Shown here: positions 29,753-42,248 of the stretch, piece by piece
How positions within the stretch are numbered: position 1 is the stretch's first letter
Layout of the letters: every line of letters starts with the position of its first letter
Program-made: the position numbers and the translations under genes
Notes under the pieces: model-generated
Seen by the model: the letters and a program-made list of their open reading frames with translations, nothing else
Told to the model about the DNA's origin: nothing
Database searches by the model: none
NCBI RefSeq assembly: GCF_002968285.2
Contig: NZ_CP134400.1
Location: 3,224,001-3,288,000 of the forward strand
From: Mycobacterium sp. ITM-2016-00318
Lineage (GTDB): Bacteria > Actinomycetota > Actinomycetes > Mycobacteriales > Mycobacteriaceae
Reading direction: 5' to 3'
Length of the DNA: 64,000 bases

Positions 29753-30157
29753 TTATTCGTCGAAGCGGCGACGGAACCGGTCTTCCATCCGGCTGGTGAA
29801 CGACCCTCCGCCACCCTTGGATTTCTTCTGCCGCGGGCCGCCGGGCTCGGCGCCGGAGCCATCGCGGCGACCGGTCACCCGGGGCCCGGTGATCGCGTAA
29901 ACGACGCCGCCGAACATCACCAGGAAGCCGAAAACAGAAAGGATCGGGAAGGTTCCGATCATGGTGGCCTTGAACGCCACGCCGCACACCAGCATCGCGA
30001 GCCCGATCACGAACAGTGCCGCACCCTGCAGCCTGCGCCGGGCCGAAGGTGCCCTCAGGCCCCCGCCGCGCACGCTCGACGCGAACTTGGGGTCCTCGGC
30101 ATAGAGCGCGCTCTCGATCTGATCGAGCATGCGCTGCTCATGATCGGAGAGTGGCAT
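29753..30157 (-). CDS. DUF3040 membrane protein (Rv2169c-like)
   Basis: 134 residues. The DUF3040 start MPLSDHEQRMLDQIESALYA is followed by two adjacent transmembrane helices at residues ~45-90 (GAALFVIGLAMLVCGVAF and PILSVFGFLVMFGGVVYAI). A basic Gly-rich tail ends in SRMEDRFRRRFDE. ATG 30157 is preferred because all family members begin MPLSDHEQ; an upstream in-frame start at 30220 adds unconserved residues. Function is unknown. It precedes mraZ on the same strand but is closed by a terminator. Confidence 0.85.
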   Translation of the reverse strand: MPLSDHEQRMLDQIESALYAEDPKFASSVRGGGLRAPSARRRLQGAALFVIGLAMLVCGVAFKATMIGTFPILSVFGFLVMFGGVVYAITGPRVTGRRDGSGAEPGGPRQKKSKGGGGSFTSRMEDRFRRRFDE

Positions 30158-30382
30158 GCGTCCCTCCTTGCCGCCCGTCACTTGGCCTTCAACGACATTC
30201 ACGCCCGCGTTCGCGGACAACTAACAGTCATGATACGAGGTGAATCTGAGCCGTACCACCTAGTTCGCGCCCTGATTGTATGACGTGCACCGCCTTCGCC
30301 GGCCACCGGCTCGCCTGGCGATAATGGCACTGGCTCCCCGGGACAACCTCACCACGGCGCGCAGGAAAGGCGGAGAGAGAAG

Positions 30383-30982
30383 TTGGCGACATTTCTCATC
30401 GATCTGTCGCCCGTCGATATGGAGCGCAGGCTCTCGGATGCGCTCGGCGTCTACGTCGACGCCATGCGTTATCCGCGTGGAACCGAGGACCAGCGGGCGT
30501 CCATGTGGCTCGAGCACACCCGGCGCACCGGTTGGAAGGCCGTCGCCGCGGTGGAGGCGCCGGATCCGGCCGACACGGAGGCGGCCGGTCCCGAGCTCTC
30601 CGCCGCACCGATCGTCGGTGTCGCGTACGGCTACTGCGGGGCCCCCGACCAGTGGTGGCAACAGCAGGTGGTCGCCGGATTGCAGCGGATCGGGGCCGAC
30701 CGGTCCCGAATCTCGGAGCTGATGACCAGCTACTTCGAGCTCACCGAGCTGCATATCGCGCCACACGCGCAGGGACGCGGCCTCGGTGAGGCGCTGGCCC
30801 GCAGGCTGCTCGCGGGCCGCCGCGAGGCTCACGTGCTGCTGTCCACCCCGGAGATCAACGGGGAGGGCAACCGGGCCTGGCGGCTCTACCGCAGGCTGGG
30901 CTTCACCGACGTCATCCGCGGCTATCACTTCGCGGGCGACCCACGTCCATTCGCGATTCTTGGGCGGTCACTACCGCTCTGA
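30383..30982 (+). CDS. GNAT family N-acetyltransferase (Rv2170-like)
   Basis: 199 residues with the GNAT acetyl-CoA loop HIAPHAQGRGLGEALARRLL and a C-terminal WRLYRRLGFTDVIRGYHF. The start is TTG 30383, preceded by GGAGAGAGAAG. The M. tuberculosis homologue Rv2170 has, from memory, been reported as a protein lysine acetyltransferase that also acetylates isoniazid; I cannot confirm substrate here. It heads a plus-strand run with lppM, idsA2 and mptA. Confidence 0.85.
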   Translation: MATFLIDLSPVDMERRLSDALGVYVDAMRYPRGTEDQRASMWLEHTRRTGWKAVAAVEAPDPADTEAAGPELSAAPIVGVAYGYCGAPDQWWQQQVVAGLQRIGADRSRISELMTSYFELTELHIAPHAQGRGLGEALARRLLAGRREAHVLLSTPEINGEGNRAWRLYRRLGFTDVIRGYHFAGDPRPFAILGRSLPL

Positions 30983-31008
30983 CGGCCCGGATCTGGCACG
31001 ATGACCTC

Positions 31009-32789
<1,781 letters not shown>

Positions 32790-32792
32790 GAC

Positions 32793-32810
32793 CGCGGACG
32801 TGAGGAGCAA
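32793..32810 (+). repeat. Dispersed element copy forming the mptA ribosome binding site
   Basis: CGCGGACGTGAGGAGCAA, identical over 18 bases to the copy before the regulator at 3109, and here followed by TATGGCTTC. GAGGAG is placed 7 bases before the mptA ATG. Confidence 0.65.
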
Positions 32811-32811
32811 T

Positions 32812-34311
32812 ATGGCTTCGACGACCATGTCGCGGCTGCGCGCGTTCGCCAAGTCACCCGAGGCAAGGCCCGCGCTTTTGGGCTTCCTCGGCGCGGTGAT
32901 GATCACCGCCGGTGGCGTCGGTGCGGGCAGCACCCGGCTGCACGATCCGCTGCTCGAGTCGATGCACCTGTCGTGGTTGCGGTTCGGGCACGGGCTCGTG
33001 CTGTCGTCGGTGCTGCTGTGGGGCGGCGTCGCGGTGATGCTGATCGCCTGGTTACGGTTGGGCCGCACCGTGATCGACGGTTCGGCGCGCGAGTACACGA
33101 TGGTCGCGACCACCGGCTTCTGGTTGGCCCCGCTGCTGCTGTCCGTGCCGGTGTTCAGCCGCGACACCTACTCCTATCTGGCTCAGGGCGCGCTGCTACG
33201 CGACGGCTTCGACCCATATGCCGTGGGTCCGGTCGACAACCCGAACCCGTTGCTGGAGAACGTGAGCCCGATCTGGACGACGACGACGGCGCCGTACGGG
33301 CCTGCCTTCATCCTGGTCGCGAAATTCGTCACGATGCTGGTCGGCGACCACGTCATCGCGGGCACGATGGTGCTGCGGCTGTGCATGCTGCCGGGGCTCA
33401 TCCTGCTGGTCTGGGCCGCGCCCCGACTGGCCCGCCACGTCGGGGGCAACGGCGCCACCGCGCTGTGGATCTGCGCGCTCAACCCATTGGTGATCATCCA
33501 TCTGATGGGCGGCGTACACAACGAGATGCTGATGGTCGGCCTGATGGGCGCGGGCATCGCGCTGATATTCGGCAGGCACCCGATCGCGGGCAACGCTCTC
33601 ATCGTCGTCGCTGTTGCCGTGAAAGCCACGGCGGGTCTTGCCCTTCCGTTCATGGTGTGGGTCTGGGCCCGGCAACTGCGGGACAGCCGCGACCTGTCGC
33701 CGCTGCGCGCGTTCACAGCCGCGACCGCAGGGTCGATCGCGATCTTCGTCGCCGTGTTCACCGTCCTCTCCGGTCTCGCCGGAGTGGGTCTCGGCTGGCT
33801 CACAGCACTGGCCGGCTCGGTGAAGATCATCAACTGGCTGACGGTGCCGACCGCCGTATCCAACCTCGTCAACGCCGTCGGCGGCCTCTTCTTCGGGGTG
33901 AACTTCTACGCCGTCCTCGAGGTCGCGCGGATCATCGGCATCGCGATCATCGCGATCTCACTTCCCTTGTTGTGGTGGCGGTTCCGGCACACCGATCGCC
34001 AGGTGCTCACCGGAATCGCGTTGGCGATGGTGATCGTGGTGCTGTTCGTTCCCGCTGCATTGCCGTGGTACTACACGTGGCCGCTGGCGATCATCGCCGC
34101 GCTGGCCCAGAGCAGACAGGCGATCGCGTTGATCGCCGGCTTCTCCACCTGGATCATGGTGATCTTCAAACCCGATGGCAGCCACGGCATGTACTCATGG
34201 ATCCATGTGCTGCTGGCCACCTGCTGCGCCGTGGCGGCCTGGTACTCGCTGTACCGGGATCCTGATCAGCACGCCATCGCCTGGGCGCGGCGCACCACCT
34301 CGCGAGCCTGA
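32812..34311 (+). CDS. mptA: MptA alpha-(1->6)-mannopyranosyltransferase
   Basis: 499 residues with about 13 transmembrane helices, a GT-C family mannosyltransferase using polyprenyl-phosphate-mannose on the outer face of the membrane. The early loop SRDTYSYLAQGALLRDGFD contains the acidic catalytic motif after the first helices. It extends the mannan backbone of lipomannan and lipoarabinomannan. The start ATG 32812 has GAGGAG seven bases upstream; a longer open frame extends back into idsA2. The 3' end overlaps the convergent wHTH gene by 46 bases. Confidence 0.92.
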   Translation: MASTTMSRLRAFAKSPEARPALLGFLGAVMITAGGVGAGSTRLHDPLLESMHLSWLRFGHGLVLSSVLLWGGVAVMLIAWLRLGRTVIDGSAREYTMVATTGFWLAPLLLSVPVFSRDTYSYLAQGALLRDGFDPYAVGPVDNPNPLLENVSPIWTTTTAPYGPAFILVAKFVTMLVGDHVIAGTMVLRLCMLPGLILLVWAAPRLARHVGGNGATALWICALNPLVIIHLMGGVHNEMLMVGLMGAGIALIFGRHPIAGNALIVVAVAVKATAGLALPFMVWVWARQLRDSRDLSPLRAFTAATAGSIAIFVAVFTVLSGLAGVGLGWLTALAGSVKIINWLTVPTAVSNLVNAVGGLFFGVNFYAVLEVARIIGIAIIAISLPLLWWRFRHTDRQVLTGIALAMVIVVLFVPAALPWYYTWPLAIIAALAQSRQAIALIAGFSTWIMVIFKPDGSHGMYSWIHVLLATCCAVAAWYSLYRDPDQHAIAWARRTTSRA

Positions 34312-34670
34312 TGGGAGTGCAACGCGTCGACCGGACGCGCGTTGTTCTGCCCCGAGGGCGATCCGTCACGCCTGATCGTCAGTGACGGATCGGGCGTGAA
34401 CAACCAGCGCACGATCTCGGTGTCCTGGTATCCGCCGTCGTGCAGGACGACGAGCAACCCCTGCAGGCTCTTGACGACCTGACCGGTGTCGTCGAAGAAG
34501 ACCTTCGGCACCACCACTGACCCTTCTCGGCGCACCCCGACGAGATGGCCGTCTCGCAGGTGCTGCTGGACTTTTGTCACCGGAATGCCGAGCAATTGCG
34601 CGACATGAGGCAAATCGAGAACGTCCTCGCCTGGGTCGAGCACATCCTCAGCGGCTGGAATCCTGCTCAC
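34266..34670 (-). CDS. Winged-helix DNA-binding protein (Rv2175c-like, PknL partner)
   Basis: 134 residues. A winged helix-turn-helix is visible in LPHVAQLLGIPVTKVQQHLR, and the C-terminal half (GYQDTEIVRWLFTPDPSLTI, ARPVDALHSHQAREVVRRAQ) is highly conserved in mycobacteria. The M. tuberculosis protein binds DNA and is phosphorylated by PknL, whose gene is divergent and next door here too. GTG 34670 (VSRIPAAEDV) is chosen by homologue length and a TAGACT hexamer 7 bases upstream, suggesting a leaderless message. Confidence 0.85.
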   Translation of the reverse strand: MSRIPAAEDVLDPGEDVLDLPHVAQLLGIPVTKVQQHLRDGHLVGVRREGSVVVPKVFFDDTGQVVKSLQGLLVVLHDGGYQDTEIVRWLFTPDPSLTIRRDGSPSGQNNARPVDALHSHQAREVVRRAQAMAC

Positions 34671-34677
34671 CGGCCCG

Positions 34678-34683
34678 AGTCTA
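34678..34683 (-). promoter_or_regulatory. -10 hexamer TAGACT for a leaderless Rv2175c-like transcript
   Basis: TAGACT ends 7 bases before GTG 34670, the spacing at which mycobacterial RNA starts at the start codon itself. No convincing -35 is visible. Confidence 0.5.
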
Positions 34684-34742
34684 GGACGCACGACGCGTCG
34701 GTGTACGCGCTCTGCCACCACAGTCACGGGCAAAATGCTCCG

Positions 34743-34748
34743 TACCAT
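34743..34748 (+). promoter_or_regulatory. -10 hexamer TACCAT for a leaderless pknL transcript
   Basis: TACCAT is followed by 7 bases and then GTG 34756. The same TACCAT-then-GTG layout is seen before aroG. Confidence 0.5.
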
Positions 34749-34755
34749 GTTTCCG

Positions 34756-37427
<2,672 letters not shown>

Positions 37428-37488
37428 TCACACAGCTAACGTCCACCCTGACCGCACCGAGGACCCCAGGGAAACGGGAAGCCACCTG

Positions 37489-38124
37489 ATGCCGAACACG
37501 AATCATTGCACGAAGTCGACCTTCGCCGCGATCGCAATGGCGGCCGCAGGGTCCTTCGCCGCCGCGGCAGCGCCCGCCGCGGCGGCCCCCGGCGACTGTT
37601 CGCAGTGGGCTTTCACCGGTCCGACCAATGTCGCCCTCAGCACGGGGCCGACCGTAACCTTCGACGCTGTTGGACGCAGTTTCAGTGGTGTGCGCGCCAC
37701 CGACAATCGAGCCGATCAAGGGAATATGGAAGGCGTGGTCACGCCCATCGGCACGGTGACACTGCTCTACCACAGCGAGACGTTCCCCAATGACCCTGTC
37801 GTGCACTTCATGGGTTCCGTCGACGATGCCGGCAGGGCACGGGGGCAGTTCGACGCCAAGCTCAAAGGGGACTGGGAGATCACGACTCCCCTGAGATGCG
37901 AGACGCCCGCGGCGGGCCAGGCGGGCAACTCGCGCGAAGTCACCGGCGATGTCGACGTCTACGACGCCCCGGGCGGGACGGGCAACGTGATCGGCATGCT
38001 GCAGGGTGGCGGGGGGCAACGGGTCGACCTCGGCGCCGGCTGCCGTGACGACAACTGGTGCAACGTCGCTTTCGCGGCGGGCCCCGGCGGCACGGCGTGG
38101 GTGTGGGGCGACTTCCTCAAGTGA
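37489..38124 (+). CDS. Secreted protein with C-terminal SH3-like region
   Basis: 211 residues. A Sec signal peptide with an Ala-rich core ends near AAPAAAAPGDC (cleavage around residue 33). A beta-rich middle follows (VTFDAVGRSFSGVRATDN, VVHFMGSVDDAGRARGQFDA). The last ~65 residues (EVTGDVDVYDAPGGTGNVIG, GCRDDNWCNVAFAAGPGGTAWV) resemble a bacterial SH3 domain, which often binds cell wall. Not present at this place in M. tuberculosis and flanked by near-identical 25-base repeats, so it is probably an accessory insertion. Function unknown. Confidence 0.72.
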   Translation: MPNTNHCTKSTFAAIAMAAAGSFAAAAAPAAAAPGDCSQWAFTGPTNVALSTGPTVTFDAVGRSFSGVRATDNRADQGNMEGVVTPIGTVTLLYHSETFPNDPVVHFMGSVDDAGRARGQFDAKLKGDWEITTPLRCETPAAGQAGNSREVTGDVDVYDAPGGTGNVIGMLQGGGGQRVDLGAGCRDDNWCNVAFAAGPGGTAWVWGDFLK

Positions 38125-38147
38125 GCCGCGGGTCAGCCGGCCAAACA

Positions 38148-38172
38148 TAGGGAAACATCCTATTTCTCCCCA
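38148..38172 (+). repeat. Direct repeat, right copy, flanking the secreted-protein gene
   Basis: Begins TAGGGAAACA like the left copy at 37399-37423 and starts 24 bases after the secreted-protein stop codon. Confidence 0.45.
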
Positions 38173-38309
38173 AGGCCGGCGGGGGTGTCGCTGCGGTAGT
38201 GACGTTCACCGACGACGACGTGGACGATCCCGGCTCGGCTGCGTTTCTCGGCACCGTGGGCCCCGACGGGAAGCTGACCAGCAGCATTCAGGGCGCGGTC
38301 ATCAGCTGA
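38151..38309 (+). pseudogene. C-terminal remnant of a second small exported-type protein
   Basis: An open frame of 52 codons with no proper start begins after a TAG at 38148 and ends at TGA 38307-38309. It reads AAVVTFTDDDVDDPGSAAF and then [19 protein letters not shown], which looks like the tail of a secreted beta-rich protein rather than noise, and it overlaps the RNase gene end by 22 bases. A GTG inside could give 36 residues. I treat it as a remnant. Confidence 0.35.
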
Positions 38310-38767
38310 TACCGCAGCAGGTTGTGCTTCGCGTCCACCAACGCATCGTGTGCGTCGCGCGGCCGCGGCGGCATCCTCGGAGAGCCTCGCTCCTCCCAGA
38401 ACTGTCGCAGTTCCCTGGTGAAGCGAGGAATCGCGGGCGGCAGCGCGGTCATCGGACCCCAGAGTTGGCACAGCACCACGTGGTCGTAGGCGCCGACCCA
38501 GGCCCAGAGCTCGATCGGCTCGTCGCCGTCGATGCCGAAGAAGTCCTCGAGGTCCGACCGGATCTGCTTACGCGACCGGTAGAGCTGCGACGACGGTGAC
38601 GGCAGCTTGGGCAGGACGTGAGTGCGCACCCACCGCCCGGCCCGCTCGGGGTTGAACTCGCTCGATATGCCGTAGTACTCGCGGCCGTCCTCGGCGGCAA
38701 CGCCTATCGAGATGAGCTCGATGGTGTACCCGTCGTCGATGAACTCGGTGTCGTAGAAGTACTTCAC
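38288..38767 (-). CDS. 3'-5' exoribonuclease of the RNase AS family (Rv2179c-like)
   Basis: 159 residues, a minimal DEDD exonuclease fold. Asp6 and Glu8 sit in [11 protein letters not shown], another acidic residue in [11 protein letters not shown], and the final His/Asp pair in [14 protein letters not shown]. The M. tuberculosis enzyme hydrolyses RNA, with a preference for adenylate-containing tails. It is conserved next to aroG in mycobacteria. Start is ATG 38767. Confidence 0.92.
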   Translation of the reverse strand: MKYFYDTEFIDDGYTIELISIGVAAEDGREYYGISSEFNPERAGRWVRTHVLPKLPSPSSQLYRSRKQIRSDLEDFFGIDGDEPIELWAWVGAYDHVVLCQLWGPMTALPPAIPRFTRELRQFWEERGSPRMPPRPRDAHDALVDAKHNLLRYQLMTAP

Positions 38768-38774
38768 GCCGGGC

Positions 38775-39659
38775 CTACGCGCTGGCGTTCTCTGCGACGG
38801 CGCTGGAATCCGTCGGCGGTGCGGGAGCGGCGTGAATCTCCAGGTCGAGCTGCTGATCGACCTCGGCGTCGTCGGGGAACCGCGGTTCGCCCGCGACGAT
38901 GTGCTGCAGCCAGAGCTTGGCCTGCACCACCGGCCTGCGCAGCACGCGTTCCCGCACCAGCGCCCGGTGCATCTTGCGTGGCTTGTGGGTGTAGCGCCAC
39001 CGCGCCCACGGCGCGTGCGGGCGGGACAACCGCAACGCCCCGACGAACAGCAGCGGCGTGATGAACATCCCGATGAGACCCGTCCAGACTTTGCCTTTGA
39101 GCAGCACGATCACCGCGAGCGCCAGGGTGACGACCGCCAGTGCGACGACGGCGGCCCGCGCCGCGAAGCTGTGGTCTTCCCGCCATATCCCGATGTCGAA
39201 GAACGACAGCGGGTTGAAGCCGAGGATCAACAGCCCGGCCACGGCGATCGCTGTGAACACCGCGTCGACCGACGTGCGCCCATCCTCGGCCCAGTACACG
39301 TCCTGCAAATGCAGGATCAATGCGAACTCGTCAAGTACCAGCGCGGCACCGATCCCGAAAATGGTTGCCGCCACCGTGAATTCGGGTACTCCCCCGTTGA
39401 CGGCCAAAGTCACCATCGCGATTCCGGAAACCATGACCAGGATCACACCGATCACCACGTGATGGATGTGGAGGCCGTCCCCTGCCGAGATATTGCGCGG
39501 CTGCCACCACTTGCGCGGTTTGTCGCTGTCGGCGTGGCTGCGGATGTACCGCACGATGGTGCGGGTGACGAAGAAGGTGCCGATGAACGCGATGAGGCAG
39601 AACACCAGCGGCATCCGGCCATCCGGTATGTCGAGGCCCCAGTTCAACGTCAGGTGCAC
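38775..39659 (-). CDS. Conserved integral membrane protein (Rv2180c-like)
   Basis: 294 residues with six or seven hydrophobic helices ([73 protein letters not shown]). A His-containing loop [12 protein letters not shown] and the Trp-rich [10 protein letters not shown] are conserved-looking. The C-terminal tail is acidic and Ala/Pro-rich. GTG 39659 is the start. It is divergent from the mannosyltransferase gene across 84 bases. Function unknown. Confidence 0.82.
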   Translation of the reverse strand: MHLTLNWGLDIPDGRMPLVFCLIAFIGTFFVTRTIVRYIRSHADSDKPRKWWQPRNISAGDGLHIHHVVIGVILVMVSGIAMVTLAVNGGVPEFTVAATIFGIGAALVLDEFALILHLQDVYWAEDGRTSVDAVFTAIAVAGLLILGFNPLSFFDIGIWREDHSFAARAAVVALAVVTLALAVIVLLKGKVWTGLIGMFITPLLFVGALRLSRPHAPWARWRYTHKPRKMHRALVRERVLRRPVVQAKLWLQHIVAGEPRFPDDAEVDQQLDLEIHAAPAPPTDSSAVAENASA

Positions 39660-39743
39660 GCAGAAAACTTACGCTGCCCGGGCGGCGACGTGCCGGGGAT
39701 ATGGTTCGGCGCGCCGCGCTCGGCCGATAGTCTGGCGTGCGAC

Positions 39744-41129
39744 ATGAGTAGGTTGGCGCCGCGCACGCGAGGAGCGCAAACGGCACCGCGCACGCGAGGA
39801 GCGCAAACGGCACCGCGCACGCGAGGAGCGCAAACGGAACCACGCACGCGAGGAGCGCAAATAGCACCGCCCGGCGGGACTGGTTGGTGGCCAACCGTCG
39901 CGTGGCGGATTTTCCAGTTGCTCACGCTGGCGGCGCTGGTCTGGGCCGGCTGGCGGCTGCTCGGCCACGTCACCTACCGCATCGACATCGACGTCTACCG
40001 GATGGGCGGGCGGGCCTGGCTGGACGGAAAATCGCTGTATGCCGACGGTGCGATGTTCGAAACGCGCGCAGGCCTTGAGCTGCCGTTCACGTATCCGCCA
40101 CTCGCGGCGATCGTCTTCTCCCCGTTCGCCATGCTGCCGCTGTCGGTGGCCAGTGCCGCCATCACCGTCATCACGTTCGTGCTGTTGATCGTGTCCACGG
40201 TCATCGTGCTGACCCGCCTGGACGTCTGGCCGGTGTCGTCGATCACCTCGGAGCCGGCATGGCTGCGTCGGGGCTGGGTCGCGGCCGCTCTCGTCACCCC
40301 TGCGGTGATCTATTTCGAGCCGATCCGCGCGAACTTCGATTTCGGTCAGATCAACGTGGTGCTGATGACGCTGGTCATCGCCGACTGCGTGCCGCGCAGG
40401 ACGCCGTGGCCGCGTGGCATCCTCCTCGGCGTCGCGATAGCCCTGAAGCTCACGCCTGCGGTGTTCCTGCTGTACTTCCTGCTGCGGCGGGACACCCGCA
40501 CGCTGATCGTGACCGCGGTCTCGGGCGTGGTGGCCACGCTGGTCGGCTTCGTCTTCGCCTGGCGCGACTCCTGGGAGTACTGGACCGAGACCGTGCGCAA
40601 CACCGACCGGATCGGCACCGCGACGCTGAACACCAACCAGAACATCGCCGGGACGCTGGCCCGGCTCGGGCTCAGCGAAGGCGAGAGGTTCATTCTGTGG
40701 ACGGCGGCCTGCTTCGCCGTGCTCGGATTGACCATCTGGGCGGCGCGTCGCGCGCTGCGGGCGGGGGAACCCGTGCTGGCGCTGATCTGCGTGGCGATGT
40801 TCGGCCTCGTGGTGTCACCGGTCTCGTGGTCGCATCACTGGGTGTGGGCGTTGCCCACGGTGATCGCGTGCAGCGTCCTCGCCTGGCGGCATCGGAACGG
40901 CTGGCTCGCCGCCGTCACCGCGGCAGGCGTCGCCCTCATGGTGTGGACGCCGATCACGCTGATGCCCGAACACCACGAGACGACGGCGCCGTTGTGGCGT
41001 CAGCTGGTGGGTGGTTCGTACCTGTGGTGGGCGCTGGCCGTCATCGTCGTGGCTGGCACGGTGTCGGCGCGCACGACCGATTCGGACCCGGCAGAGGTGA
41101 GCGCCGCGCGGGTGCCCGCGACGAACTAA
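39744..41129 (+). CDS. mptC: GT-C alpha-(1->2)-mannosyltransferase (Rv2181/MptC-like) with a repeat-extended N-terminus
   Basis: 461 residues with about ten transmembrane helices. The GT-C acidic motif lies in the first outer loop ([18 protein letters not shown]), and [18 protein letters not shown] is family-typical. The M. tuberculosis enzyme adds alpha-1,2 mannose branches to lipomannan and the arabinomannan mannan core. The first ~42 residues are four 9-residue repeats (APRTRGAQT type) coded by a 27-bp tandem array; the homologue of 427 residues lacks them. A TAGTCT hexamer lies 10 bases before ATG 39744. Confidence 0.88.
   Translation: MSRLAPRTRGAQTAPRTRGAQTAPRTRGAQTEPRTRGAQIAPPGGTGWWPTVAWRIFQLLTLAALVWAGWRLLGHVTYRIDIDVYRMGGRAWLDGKSLYADGAMFETRAGLELPFTYPPLAAIVFSPFAMLPLSVASAAITVITFVLLIVSTVIVLTRLDVWPVSSITSEPAWLRRGWVAAALVTPAVIYFEPIRANFDFGQINVVLMTLVIADCVPRRTPWPRGILLGVAIALKLTPAVFLLYFLLRRDTRTLIVTAVSGVVATLVGFVFAWRDSWEYWTETVRNTDRIGTATLNTNQNIAGTLARLGLSEGERFILWTAACFAVLGLTIWAARRALRAGEPVLALICVAMFGLVVSPVSWSHHWVWALPTVIACSVLAWRHRNGWLAAVTAAGVALMVWTPITLMPEHHETTAPLWRQLVGGSYLWWALAVIVVAGTVSARTTDSDPAEVSAARVPATN
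39764..39857 (+). repeat. Four tandem copies of the dispersed element, 27-bp period
   Basis: Core CACGCGAGGAGCG at 39764-39776, 39791-39803, 39818-39830 and 39845-39857, exactly 27 bases apart. The first three units are nearly identical over their whole length. This frame reads Thr-Arg-Gly-Ala. Confidence 0.92.
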
Positions 41130-41138
41130 CCCGACGAA

Positions 41139-41840
41139 TCAACCGGCTAGGAGCTCGGCAGCCGGTTGTTTTCCCTCCTTGATGTCGGCCGCGTACAGGT
41201 CCACGTACTCCTGACCCGACAGGCGCATCAGCTCGTACATGATCTCGTCGACGACCGCGCGCTCGATGAACCGGTTGCCCTCGAGACCCTCGAACCGGCT
41301 GAAGTCCATCGGCTTGCCGAACCGGACCGTCACCCGGCCGAACCGCCACATCTTGCTGCCGGGGGGGTTGACCCCGTCAGTGCCGATCATCGCCACCGGG
41401 ATGACCTTCACGCCGGTGTTCAGCGCGACCCGGGAGAGCCCTGTCTTGCCCTTGTACAGCCGCCCGTCGGGTGACCGGGTGCCCTCCGGATACATGCCGA
41501 GCAGCTTGCCCCCGTTCAGGACCCGCGCCGCGGTTACCAGGGCGGCCTGTGCAGCGTCGGCGTCGGCGCGGTCGATGGGCACCTGCCCGGCCGCGGTGAA
41601 GAACCAGCGCTTGAACCAGCCCTTGATGCCGGTGCCCGTGAAGTACTCGGATTTGGCCAGATACGTGATCCGGCGCCGAACCACCAGGCACAGGTAGAAG
41701 CTGTCCGCGACGGCCAGGTGGTTGCTGGCAAGAATAACCGGGCCCGAGTCCGGAACATATTCCAGCCCTTCGACTTTGGGCCGTCCCAGCAAAGTCAGCA
41801 ACGGGCCCATGAAGATGTACTTGAACAGCCAATACCACAT
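41139..41840 (-). CDS. 1-acyl-glycerol-3-phosphate-type acyltransferase (Rv2182c-like)
   Basis: 233 residues of the PlsC family. The catalytic HxxxxD motif is in ASNHLAVADSFYL and the glycerophosphate-binding motif in GMYPEGTRSPDGRLYKGKTG. One N-terminal hydrophobic segment (YWLFKYIFMGPLLTLLG) anchors it to the membrane. It should acylate a glycerol-phosphate backbone for phospholipid and triacylglycerol synthesis; from memory the M. tuberculosis protein has been named PlsM. Start ATG 41840. Confidence 0.9.
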   Translation of the reverse strand: MWYWLFKYIFMGPLLTLLGRPKVEGLEYVPDSGPVILASNHLAVADSFYLCLVVRRRITYLAKSEYFTGTGIKGWFKRWFFTAAGQVPIDRADADAAQAALVTAARVLNGGKLLGMYPEGTRSPDGRLYKGKTGLSRVALNTGVKVIPVAMIGTDGVNPPGSKMWRFGRVTVRFGKPMDFSRFEGLEGNRFIERAVVDEIMYELMRLSGQEYVDLYAADIKEGKQPAAELLAG

Positions 41841-41894
41841 GGACCCTCCCGGATTGTGCGCACCGGACAGCAGTGCTTGGGGTTTACTCTACCG

Positions 41895-42248
41895 TCACTC
41901 TTCGACGGTCACCGCGATGTGCTGATACCGGCTCGGACCCGACGGCGGTGGTTCGTCGGGCGGCGGCCGATCGGGGGTCGGCGTCGACTCGACGTCGGCG
42001 ACCATGGCGCGGACGACGCTCAGCAGCGCCACGCTGTGCTCGGCTATGACGGTCAGCAAAGGGTGCTGCTCGCCGCTCACCAGCGCAGCCAGCGCGCACA
42101 CCGGGCACCACACCTGCTGGCACTTGCCGGGACCGTCCGCGCCCGCGGCCGCAGCGGCCGCCGCCCGCACCGCCGGGTCGATGCGGTCGAGGATGGCTTG
42201 CGCCAACGCCTTCAGCTCCGGGCCAAGGTCGGGGTGAGTGTCGCTCAC
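41895..42248 (-). CDS. Conserved small protein with a zinc-ribbon-like Cys cluster (Rv2183c-like)
   Basis: 117 residues. A helical N-terminus (LGPELKALAQAILDRIDPAV) precedes CQQVWCPVCALAAL, whose C-x4-C-x2-C pattern could bind metal, and a helical segment HPLLTVIAEHSVALLSVVRA. The tail is rich in Pro and Asp. GTG 42248 overlaps the ArsA-like stop by 4 bases, so the two are translationally coupled. Function unknown. Confidence 0.78.
   Translation of the reverse strand: MSDTHPDLGPELKALAQAILDRIDPAVRAAAAAAAGADGPGKCQQVWCPVCALAALVSGEQHPLLTVIAEHSVALLSVVRAMVADVESTPTPDRPPPDEPPPSGPSRYQHIAVTVEE

Noticed and set aside
38385..38400. GGGAGGAGCGAGG in the RNase AS gene as an element copy
   Set aside because: The surrounding Phe-Trp-Glu-Glu segment seems conserved in the orthologue, so no insertion is implied.
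39757..39868. CRISPR array
   Set aside because: Repeats are contiguous 27-base units with no variable spacers, lie inside a coding sequence in frame, and no cas genes are near.
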